A stretch of 20,842 bases of DNA, from IMG/VR virus record IMGVR_UViG_3300008448_000820, positions 1 through 20,842 of that record. One strand, 5' to 3'. The position numbers and the translations under genes were made by a program. The notes under the pieces are model-generated. The model worked only from the letters and a program-made list of their open reading frames with translations. It ran no database searches and was not told the DNA's origin. Below are positions 16,529 through 20,842 of this stretch, one piece after another (the first letter of the stretch is position 1; each line of letters opens with the position of its first letter). This DNA comes from a virus.

Positions 16529-18448
16529 TTATACTAAAGATCCTGATCTCCAAGCACTATTCATCCAAACGTAGATATAATGATTTCCTCCCGTTGTTCC
16601 AAACACAAACTGACCATCACTACCTGTAAAAGGTGGTAATCCAGAAGATGTTGGAAAAATTCTTGGAGCATTAATTATTACAGCTGATTGAGTTACATTA
16701 AGTACATGTTGCTGGACGTACGTTATATTATTCTCATTACCTACAGGACTTCCCACCGAATTAAAACCAGCTGATTGCAAATCGTTTGAAAGCTGATCAG
16801 AGGTGTTGCCAGATATAGTTACAGTAACACCATTTTGCAATTGTACTAAACTTACGCCTGATTTAGAATACCAACCACCATCTACAGGATTGTACACGTA
16901 TAGTTTGTATGTACTAACACTTCCACTACCAGCTGGTGATAAAGTTATTCCAGATGAGAAGCCTAACCTGAATCCACCTATAGGGTTATCCGTTTTAGTA
17001 CTAGCGTAAACAGGACTGATTTGAGTCTCATATGAGCTAGATACACCAGAGTAGTATATACTAAAATCTGAGTTCCAAAGTCCAATACTACCGGCGGTAT
17101 CGTTTATAAAACCTGTACCATCGAATGAGGCTGAGGTTGCATTAATTGATGAACTTATTGATGATGAAACTGTTCGAGAAGCACTTACAATTGCTACACC
17201 ATCCTCACCAACTATAGTAAGAGAGCCTCTGAATATGGTTGGACCTATGTTTGTAAAGGTTGTAGATCCACTTACGGTTAAGGACCCTGTTATGTTTACG
17301 CTACCGCTAATATTTTGTACTCCTCTAAAATTGTTAGAGCCAGTTGTTGCGAACGAACCAGTAAACACTGTTGTGGAATTTAAAGCAAATGATGCTGTAG
17401 CAGCAAATGAAGCAGATGTAGCATTGCGGGCAAGTGAAGCGGTACTAGCTAATGAGGCTGTGCCTGTTAAATTACCAATAAAGTTACCTGATTTCAACTC
17501 AAATCCAGTACCATCTTGATATAAACCTGCTAATACACTGTCTGTGTTGCTATAAAATAATAAATCTGATACAGTATCAAGACCGTTAACTGTACCACCC
17601 TTTAAATAAATAATTTCATCTGTAGGGCCTTGTATTGCAAACTTATTTACAGAACTTACTGTTTTATCACTCGAGATAGTTTGATCACCTACCACTGTAA
17701 GAAAATCCGTACTATTTAATCCATCTAATAGATTAGCATTTGAAGCACTTATTACATTTAAAGCATAGGAAGCGGTTAAAGCTTGACTAGCATATGAGGC
17801 TGTACCTATCAGATTACCTACTACGTTTTGCGTAACACTTAATGAACCTGTTACAGTAACGCTACCTGAAACATCTAGTTTTGGACCGGCTCCAAAAGAA
17901 TTAATTTTACCTATACTAACATTACCAGCTACGGGCTGTAACGAAATATTATAAGCTTCTGCTATCCCATCATTTCTATTTGATTGAAGCCAGGTTATAC
18001 CTGATGAAGAAACACCCATATATAAACCATATGCTCCGTTATCACCACCTAAAAAGAAACTTCCTGATCCAGTGCCTAATGCTGGTGCTTGTTCACTAAC
18101 AAACGGTCTCACACTCACTTTTCCTGTAGTAACAGGACTTAATGTGGTTACTGATCCAGTAATACCTAAAGATCCTGTTATCTGATGAGTGTCGTCAGAG
18201 GTATCACCAAACTTAGTGCTACCGCTAGAGTATATAACAGATGATGAATAATAAGTGGTTATGAAGGTCTCAATAGATGCAGTACCCAATACTCGGAGGT
18301 TACCTATATTAACCTCATTAAAGCTTGCTGTACCTTTTACTTTGATATCAGTCGCAGCTGTATCATTGAAGGTGTTAATGATGTTTAAAACGTGAGAAGC
18401 TTGTATTATTTGACCATTCTGTATGCTGGCACTGTTTATATATGGCAT
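16529..18448 (-). CDS. Tail fibre-like protein with Ala/Ser/Thr-rich repeats
   Basis: 639 residues from the ATG at 18448 (MPYINSASIQNGQII). The upstream frame to a TTG at 18481 is rejected because it crosses a palindrome and AT-rich leader. The body has degenerate repeats of two kinds: beta-type GSxxITGSVTITGSLTVSG units, and alanine/serine strings such as TASYASQALTASYALN and ATSASFAATASFALN. LLDGLNSTDFLTV is a common phage-fibre segment. The C-terminal ~150 residues hold a compact domain ending YIYVWMNSAWRSGSLV, probably the distal tip. Such proteins form long trimeric fibres that recognise the host surface. It is the first gene after the terminator at 18487-18508 and has a TATTTATA motif 12 bases before its start, so it probably has its own promoter. 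Confidence 0.85.
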   Translation of the reverse strand: MPYINSASIQNGQIIQASHVLNIINTFNDTAATDIKVKGTASFNEVNIGNLRVLGTASIETFITTYYSSSVIYSSGSTKFGDTSDDTHQITGSLGITGSVTTLSPVTTGKVSVRPFVSEQAPALGTGSGSFFLGGDNGAYGLYMGVSSSGITWLQSNRNDGIAEAYNISLQPVAGNVSIGKINSFGAGPKLDVSGSVTVTGSLSVTQNVVGNLIGTASYASQALTASYALNVISASNANLLDGLNSTDFLTVVGDQTISSDKTVSSVNKFAIQGPTDEIIYLKGGTVNGLDTVSDLLFYSNTDSVLAGLYQDGTGFELKSGNFIGNLTGTASLASTASLARNATSASFAATASFALNSTTVFTGSFATTGSNNFRGVQNISGSVNITGSLTVSGSTTFTNIGPTIFRGSLTIVGEDGVAIVSASRTVSSSISSSINATSASFDGTGFINDTAGSIGLWNSDFSIYYSGVSSSYETQISPVYASTKTDNPIGGFRLGFSSGITLSPAGSGSVSTYKLYVYNPVDGGWYSKSGVSLVQLQNGVTVTISGNTSDQLSNDLQSAGFNSVGSPVGNENNITYVQQHVLNVTQSAVIINAPRIFPTSSGLPPFTGSDGQFVFGTTGGNHYIYVWMNSAWRSGSLV

Positions 18449-18454
18449 GATTGT

Positions 18455-18476
18455 TTTTCTTATAAATATAAGAAAA
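18455..18476. promoter_or_regulatory. Perfect palindrome with TATTTATA core upstream of tail-fibre gene
   Basis: Ten-base perfect arms (TTTTCTTATA and TATAAGAAAA) flank a two-base centre, ending 6 bases before the tail-fibre ATG. On the minus strand the core reads TATATTTATAA, so the palindrome includes the octamer at 18461-18468. It lies between the upstream terminator and the gene. It could be an operator, a promoter core or a leader hairpin. Confidence 0.45.
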
Positions 18477-18486
18477 TACAAATAAA

Positions 18487-18508
18487 AAGGAGTCTAAAAA
18501 GACTCCTT
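18487..18508 (-). terminator. Rho-independent terminator after lipoprotein gene
   Basis: Read on the minus strand: AAGGAGTCT, a four-base T loop, AGACTCCTT, then TTTTATTTG. The stem is nine perfect base pairs and the T-rich tract follows only on the minus strand. It closes the tmRNA/lipoprotein unit and separates it from the tail-fibre gene. Confidence 0.85.
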
Positions 18509-18532
18509 CACTAATGTTTACAACAACCTTGA

Positions 18533-18703
18533 TTACTTTATACTATCCAACTCTACTACAGCTATAGTATCTACGAACATTTCGTCTACAGAAGGAGTAT
18601 CTACTAAGATAGTTGTTGAATCAGTTGAAGTAGTTTCAACTTTAGGATTGCTGCAAGCTACTACCATAGTAGCTAATGCTAAAAAGAAAAATAGTTTTTT
18701 CAT
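18533..18703 (-). CDS. Small lipoprotein, 56 aa
   Basis: The frame runs from an ATG at 18703 to TAA at 18533. The N-terminus MKKLFFFLALATMVVACSNP is a classic lipoprotein signal peptide: two lysines, a hydrophobic core and a lipobox-like VVAC with Cys17 as the predicted lipidated residue. The mature part is only 40 residues, Thr/Asp/Val-rich and acidic (VETTSTDSTTILVDTP, then VDEMFVDTIAVVELDSIK), with no lysine near the Cys except K21. It would sit on the cell envelope of the infected host. The start is 32 bases after the tmRNA 3' end, with an A-rich leader (TTTAAAAACAAACA) and no Shine-Dalgarno, as usual for Bacteroidota. A superinfection-exclusion or lysis-control role is possible but not shown. 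Confidence 0.8.
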   Translation of the reverse strand: MKKLFFFLALATMVVACSNPKVETTSTDSTTILVDTPSVDEMFVDTIAVVELDSIK

Positions 18704-18734
18704 TGTTTGTTTTTAAATTTAAAATAAAGTTTAG

Positions 18735-19113
18735 TGGAGCATAGCGGATTCGAACCGCTGTCCAGATCAGCTAATTTTAAGAACTCGTTCACAGGTTTAT
18801 TTAGTTTTTCTAAACTAACAAAATAGTTGGTTGGTTCTTCAACATCGTCAACCCAACAACCAATGTTTCTGACTTGGATTAGAGCCAGCCGGTGTGCTCA
18901 TCTTGTTCACTTCTTTTTAGTCCCCATGAGTGATACGGGAGCGGACTAAGCAGCTACTGCTAAATCAGCACCAACGAATGCCATAGCATCTTCGAAGGTA
19001 AAAGTTGACTTTTCGCCATTTATTGTTTACATAGGTTATTTAAGAGTTTCCAATGCTAACTCTACCTGCATCATTCAAAGAACTACGGCTGCCTGTCAAT
19101 TCCAGGATGCCCC
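18735..19113 (-). ncRNA. ssrA: tmRNA (transfer-messenger RNA)
   Basis: Complete one-piece tmRNA of 379 nt. The 5' end GGGGCAT (19113-19107) pairs with ATGCTCC (18742-18736) in a seven-pair acceptor stem followed by discriminator A (18735). The third pair is G-U, the alanine identity element. CCA is not encoded. The 5' part has GGAATTGACAGGCAGCCGTAG, close to known tmRNAs; the T arm is AGCGG-TTCGAAT-CCGCT. The tag frame, read from GGC at 19017 to TAG at 18946, starts GEKSTFTFEDA and ends VGADLAVAA (23 residues). Pseudoknot pairings are visible downstream (TTAGTCC with GGACTAA; CTCAT with ATGAG; GGTTG with CAACC). It frees ribosomes stalled on broken messages and tags the product for proteolysis. 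The resume codon is inferred from the Gly-Glu start usual in Bacteroidota. Confidence 0.96.
18946..19017 (-). other. tmRNA tag-peptide reading frame
   Basis: Encodes 23 residues plus TAG. It starts GEKSTFTF, then EDAMAF, and ends VGADLAVAA. The only other upstream codons in this frame before a TAA stop are Thr-Ile-Asn, so the resume codon is one of four positions. The AVAA end resembles the protease-recognised ends of known tags (ALAA, AVAA). The tag is roughly twice the usual length of about ten residues. Confidence 0.8.
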
Positions 19114-19115
19114 AT

Positions 19116-19137
19116 ATAAATACCCAACTCTCCAATC
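19116..19137 (-). repeat. Inverted repeat, copy next to tmRNA 5' end
   Basis: On the minus strand this reads GATTGGAGAGTTGGG then TATTTAT, ending two bases before the mature tmRNA. It matches the reverse complement of the copy at 19530-19551 at 20 of 22 positions, and both differences would be G-U pairs in RNA. Confidence 0.85.
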
Positions 19138-19141
19138 AATT

Positions 19142-19507
19142 TTAACCTTTAATTACTTGTTTGGCACCCAATGTGCCTGTTAATTTTTGTTCTAACTTAT
19201 CTAAACGACTGTCCGTATAAGCATTTGCCATTCCGATAGCACCGGTATACTTATCTTCAATCATTTGATGTAAATCCCGGCCGTTATCAGCCAACGCATT
19301 ATAGATATGCGTTTCACGGGTATCTATATCACGTCTCCATTCTTCTTGTGATTGCCAAACGTTATGTTCAAAATTTGTTAACCACTCTTGAGTTGATTTG
19401 AGTTCTTTTTGTTGTTTAAATACCTTAATAATACCTAAAACAATTACAATTACTAATGCAATTGCAACCATCGCAAGCATTCCTAAAGCGAATGATAATA
19501 TTTCCAT
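19142..19507 (-). CDS. Membrane-anchored coiled-coil protein, 121 aa
   Basis: Residues 4-28 (LSFALGMLAMVAIALVIVIV and on) form one membrane helix, followed by basic residues (KVFKQQKELK) and a soluble helical domain (TQEWLTNFEHNVWQSQEEWRRDIDTRETH; DSRLDKLEQKLTGTL). Not recognised as a family. The ATG is preceded by AAGGAG seven bases upstream, an unusually clear Shine-Dalgarno for this genome. A Bacteroidota-type promoter lies just upstream at 19553-19583. The gene is bracketed by a 22-bp inverted repeat, and its stop lies 28 bases before the tmRNA, so message and tmRNA precursor are probably one transcript. The membrane-bound coiled coil could act as a scaffold or envelope factor; function unknown. 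Confidence 0.8.
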   Translation of the reverse strand: MEILSFALGMLAMVAIALVIVIVLGIIKVFKQQKELKSTQEWLTNFEHNVWQSQEEWRRDIDTRETHIYNALADNGRDLHQMIEDKYTGAIGMANAYTDSRLDKLEQKLTGTLGAKQVIKG

Positions 19508-19511
19508 GTTT

Positions 19512-19520
19512 TTTCTCCTT
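19512..19520 (-). promoter_or_regulatory. Strong Shine-Dalgarno before 121-aa gene
   Basis: The minus strand reads AGAAAGGAGAAAAAAC then ATG. Most genes in this window lack any such site, so this one stands out. Confidence 0.6.
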
Positions 19521-19529
19521 TCTTATTAG

Positions 19530-19551
19530 GATTGGAGAGTCGGATATTTAT
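19530..19551 (-). repeat. Inverted repeat, copy in leader of 121-aa gene
   Basis: On the plus strand this reads GATTGGAGAGTCGGA then TATTTAT; the transcript carries the complement, ATAAATATCC then GACTCTCCAATC. It starts two bases downstream of the -7 box and ends before the Shine-Dalgarno, so most of it would be the first part of the message. Partner of 19116-19137. Confidence 0.85.
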
Positions 19552-19552
19552 T

Positions 19553-19583
19553 CAAATATAAAGAAAAGTTTTCTAAAAAACAA
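19553..19583 (-). promoter_or_regulatory. Bacteroidota-type promoter for 121-aa gene and tmRNA
   Basis: The -7 box TATATTTG (19560-19553) fits the Bacteroidota consensus TAnnTTTG exactly. A -33 TTG (19583-19581) lies 20 bases upstream and touches the stop codon of the RNase H-like gene. Transcription would start near 19546-19548. Confidence 0.65.
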
Positions 19584-20054
19584 CTACTTACAAATCTGAT
19601 CTGCTACTCGAACTGAAAAAGCATTATGTGGTTTCCATCTAGCTGTAAAACCAGATGCTTCAACATAACCAACTGCTGAGCGCAACACAGTGTTTGAGTT
19701 ATATTTAGGGTCTTCATTGAAATCTAAGTCAATGCTTTTAATAGTTAAACCTCCATCTCTGAGCATATTAGATACTTCAACTGAACGCTCTACTTCACCC
19801 CATAGACGAGTGAATTTATCTCTCATTTTAGGTAAATGTTCTTTACTATATAATACATGAGCACCTTTACCACTATCATTTTCATTCATATGCATAACAA
19901 TTACAGTAGCGTAAGTTGTCATTCTACGAGAGTTTTGAGAGTCTGTCCCTACATATAATTTAGTTCCTGGTTTTTCGTTAAGTAAGTTCTTAATGTAACC
20001 AAAAATATCATCAATTACTTGATGATTACCTAAAGACTTAAATTGTAGATTCAT
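19584..20054 (-). CDS. RNase H-like protein, YkuK/DUF458 family
   Basis: 156 residues, usual family length. The family pattern is clear: LYVGTDSQNS (33-42, Asp38), TYATVIVMHM (47-56), GEVERSVEV (86-94, Glu87), IDLDFNED with NSNTVLRSAVGYVEASGF (108-136; Asp109/Asp111), and KPHNAFSVRVADQICK (141-156, Asp152). The acidic residues are placed as in an RNase H fold using two metal ions, so nuclease activity on RNA or RNA-DNA hybrids is likely; the family is little characterised. AGGAGG six bases before the ATG is a strong Shine-Dalgarno, rare in this window. The gene lies between the tRNA cluster and the tmRNA unit, which fits a role in RNA processing or turnover (inference). Confidence 0.88.
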   Translation of the reverse strand: MNLQFKSLGNHQVIDDIFGYIKNLLNEKPGTKLYVGTDSQNSRRMTTYATVIVMHMNENDSGKGAHVLYSKEHLPKMRDKFTRLWGEVERSVEVSNMLRDGGLTIKSIDLDFNEDPKYNSNTVLRSAVGYVEASGFTARWKPHNAFSVRVADQICK

Positions 20055-20059
20055 AATAA

Positions 20060-20066
20060 CCTCCTG
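20060..20066 (-). promoter_or_regulatory. Strong Shine-Dalgarno before RNase H-like gene
   Basis: The minus strand reads AAACAGGAGGTTATT then ATG, a six-base AGGAGG match at normal spacing. Confidence 0.6.
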
Positions 20067-20073
20067 TTTTACA

Positions 20074-20081
20074 TATAAATA
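20074..20081 (-). promoter_or_regulatory. TATTTATA motif upstream of RNase H-like gene
   Basis: The minus strand reads ACAAATATTTATATG between the tRNA-His 3' end and the Shine-Dalgarno of the RNase H-like gene, 19 bases before its ATG. Candidate promoter core of the same type as at 18461, 6582 and 13269. Confidence 0.3.
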
Positions 20082-20089
20082 TTTGTTTG

Positions 20090-20164
20090 GGTGTCTAAGC
20101 AGATTCGAACTGCTGCCTCATGCGCCACAAGCATGTATGCTAAACCACTAACAACATAGACACC
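20090..20164 (-). tRNA. tRNA-His(GUG)
   Basis: Cloverleaf fits: acceptor GGTGTCTA with TAGACACC including the extra G-1 (20164) opposite C73, as required for tRNA-His. Anticodon stem CATGC/GCATG encloses loop TTGTGGC, anticodon GTG. T arm CAGCAGTTCGAATCTGCT. Full CCA is not encoded. It would serve CAC and CAT codons. Confidence 0.93.
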
Positions 20165-20258
20165 ATGTACAGGACTCTCCCCGTTTGTCACCCTCCACTA
20201 TTAAGCGCCCTCAGGTTACCCTAAGCATTGCGGTTGCGGACAGGTCATCACCGCTTCG
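20165..20258 (-). other. GC-rich spacer between tRNA-Arg and tRNA-His
   Basis: About 94 bases at roughly 55% G+C, far above the AT-rich surroundings. It contains possible hairpins on the minus strand (GCGGT...ACCGC near the Arg side; AGG-GTAA-CCT) and GTGGAGGGT at 20198-20190, which is complementary to a segment at 20448-20440. No tRNA fold or reading frame seen. Could be a structured RNA or processing spacer. Confidence 0.35.
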
Positions 20259-20331
20259 TACTTCCTAAGAGATTCGAACTCCTATCTCTCGGTTCGTAGC
20301 CGAGTGCTCTAATCCATTGAGCTAAGGAAGC
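20259..20331 (-). tRNA. tRNA-Arg(ACG)
   Basis: Acceptor GCTTCCT pairs with AGGAAGT (first pair G-U), discriminator A. D arm GCTC...GAGC, anticodon stem CTCGG/CCGAG with loop CTACGAA, anticodon ACG, T arm AGGAG-TTCGAAT-CTCTT. A34 would need host or phage deaminase to read CGT, CGC and CGA. CCA is not encoded. Confidence 0.94.
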
Positions 20332-20336
20332 ATTTG

Positions 20337-20409
20337 TGGTTCTAACGGGACTCAAACCCATAATAAACGCTTAGAAGGCGTGTGTGTTATTCAATTACAC
20401 CATAGAACC
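20337..20409 (-). tRNA. tRNA-Arg(UCU)
   Basis: Acceptor GGTTCTA with TAGAACC, discriminator A. D stem GTGT/ACAC, anticodon stem with ACGC/GCGT and loop CTTCTAA, anticodon TCT for AGA/AGG; the outermost stem pair is a C-T mismatch. The T loop is TTTGAGT, so position 56 is U instead of C, and the D loop has A at position 19 instead of G. AGA is a common Arg codon in this window. Five bases separate it from tRNA-Arg(ACG). Confidence 0.88.
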
Positions 20410-20599
20410 AAGTTTGAGAGGTCTCCGATGGCTCCTCTCGTGGAGGGTAAAGTTTTGTCTAATTTATCTTTCGATACATAGTCGCAGGCTCCCTCTTATT
20501 CTTTAACCCGAATCGGTTTTAAGCAAAAGTTAATGTTTTAGCGAATTTGTACTTAACATTTCTGTTGCATCCTTTCTTAATCACATTTCATTAACTTTG
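20410..20599 (-). other. Spacer between tRNA-Leu and tRNA-Arg(UCU) with inverted repeats
   Basis: 190 bases with no gene found. Right after the tRNA-Leu 3' end lies AAAGTTAATG (20598-20589), matched by CATTAACTTT about 55 bases further on, a perfect 10-bp inverted repeat that could form a long hairpin. Just before tRNA-Arg(UCU), GAGAGG and CCTCTC (within 20437-20414) can form a six-pair hairpin. ACCCTCCAC at 20448-20440 is complementary to 20198-20190 beyond the two Arg tRNAs. No tRNA fold or convincing frame. Confidence 0.4.
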
Positions 20600-20679
20600 T
20601 ACCCTCGGTCAGACTCGAACTGACACGCCTCTCGACACGGTTTCTAAGACCGCTGTGTATACCATTCCACCACGAGGGT
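20600..20679 (-). tRNA. tRNA-Leu(UAG)
   Basis: Class II tRNA of 80 nt with a long variable arm. Acceptor ACCCTCG with CGAGGGT, discriminator A. Anticodon stem GCGGT/ACCGT with loop CTTAGAA, anticodon TAG, reading CTA and other CTN codons. Variable arm around GTCGAGAGGCG; T arm GTCAG-TTCGAGT-CTGAC. CCA is not encoded. Confidence 0.94.
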
Positions 20680-20746
20680 AAGTTTTCCTATCCTGAGATT
20701 CGAGATAGTAGATTTTAACGGTTTAGTTTTCTTAAAAACAAACACA

Positions 20747-20842
20747 TTAGTGTCTTACCACATGAAAATATAAATCAACATTAATAGAGAGGAGTGTGTC
20801 CACATCCTTTTCATCCTCTATAACCGGCATTCCGCTGTCCGG
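20747..20842 (-). CDS. 3' end of an unidentified gene
   Basis: The last 31 codons of an open frame that enters from the right edge and ends at TAA (20749-20747). It reads PDSGMPVIEDEKDVDTLL then SINVDLYFHVVRH. The composition is protein-like and acidic with no obvious motif. It is in the same direction as all other genes and is followed by a 67-base spacer (with a CTATC/GATAG hairpin near 20689-20709) before tRNA-Leu. Too short to assign. Confidence 0.5.
   Translation of the reverse strand, partial: PDSGMPVIEDEKDVDTLLSINVDLYFHVVRH

Noticed and set aside
16803-17519. Plus-strand frames opposite the tail-fibre gene
   Set aside because: Low-complexity antisense of the Ala/Ser/Thr repeats, with no start context.
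16565-18448. CRISPR-like or direct DNA repeats in the fibre gene
   Set aside because: The repeats are at protein level and degenerate, with no constant repeat-spacer pattern.
18449-18481. Longer tail-fibre N-terminus from a TTG
   Set aside because: The extension crosses the palindrome and AT-rich leader; the ATG at 18448 starts a normal fibre N-terminus.
18735-19113. Two-piece (permuted) tmRNA
   Set aside because: The acceptor 5' and 3' halves flank the tag frame in standard order with a full seven-pair stem.
19116-19551. Inverted repeat as recombinase sites for an invertible DNA segment
   Set aside because: The two differences both keep RNA pairing, no recombinase gene is visible, and one arm abuts the tmRNA end, so an RNA role is favoured. 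Not excluded; long-read data showing both orientations would revive it.
20165-20599. Further tRNA genes in the spacers
   Set aside because: No T-loop motif paired with a seven-base acceptor and anticodon arm could be built on either strand.

Overview
The window looks like part of the genome of a large contractile-tailed (T4-like, myovirus-type) phage whose host is probably a member of the Bacteroidota. All genes lie on the minus strand, so transcription runs from high to low coordinates. The DNA is AT-rich and the genes are tightly packed, mostly with TAATG or ATGA stop/start overlaps. Phage evidence: homologues of T4 baseplate wedge proteins gp6 and gp25, a gp5-type baseplate hub, a tail-associated muramidase, a tail-fibre protein and a gp55-like late sigma factor. 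Host evidence: a promoter with the Bacteroidota -7 box TATATTTG, a tmRNA tag that begins Gly-Glu, a small lipoprotein, and leaders that mostly lack a Shine-Dalgarno sequence. The host assignment is inference.

Reading in the direction of transcription: (1) 20842-20055 holds the end of an unidentified gene, then tRNA-Leu(UAG), tRNA-Arg(UCU), tRNA-Arg(ACG) and tRNA-His(GUG), separated by spacers that are partly GC-rich. (2) 20054-18487 is a small cassette: a YkuK-type RNase H-like protein, a membrane-anchored coiled-coil protein with its own Bacteroidota promoter, a complete tmRNA (ssrA) with an unusual 23-residue tag, a 56-residue lipoprotein, and a rho-independent terminator. A 22-bp imperfect inverted repeat brackets the membrane-protein gene and ends 2 nt from the mature tmRNA 5' end. 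(3) 18448-16529 is a tail-fibre-like protein. (4) 16471-13283 holds small genes (a 50-residue membrane peptide, unknowns, a zinc-ribbon protein, an HD hydrolase, a membrane protein), the gp55-like sigma factor and another small unknown. (5) 13259-1 is the baseplate block: a small helical protein, gp5-like OB hub, GH108 muramidase, beta-helix spike-like protein, an M15-like protein, a 932-residue helical protein, a small protein, gp25, gp6, a DNRLRE-like protein and two related Ig-domain proteins, the last cut by the window edge.

Working together, the baseplate block would build the tail tip that attaches to and pierces the cell envelope. The sigma factor would switch on these late genes. The tRNA and tmRNA region would support or redirect host translation. 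The most unusual parts are the tmRNA cassette with its long-range inverted repeat, the hub functions of T4 gp5 spread over three consecutive genes, and three genes or RNAs (lipoprotein, 50-residue membrane peptide, tmRNA) that a length-limited protein search would miss.
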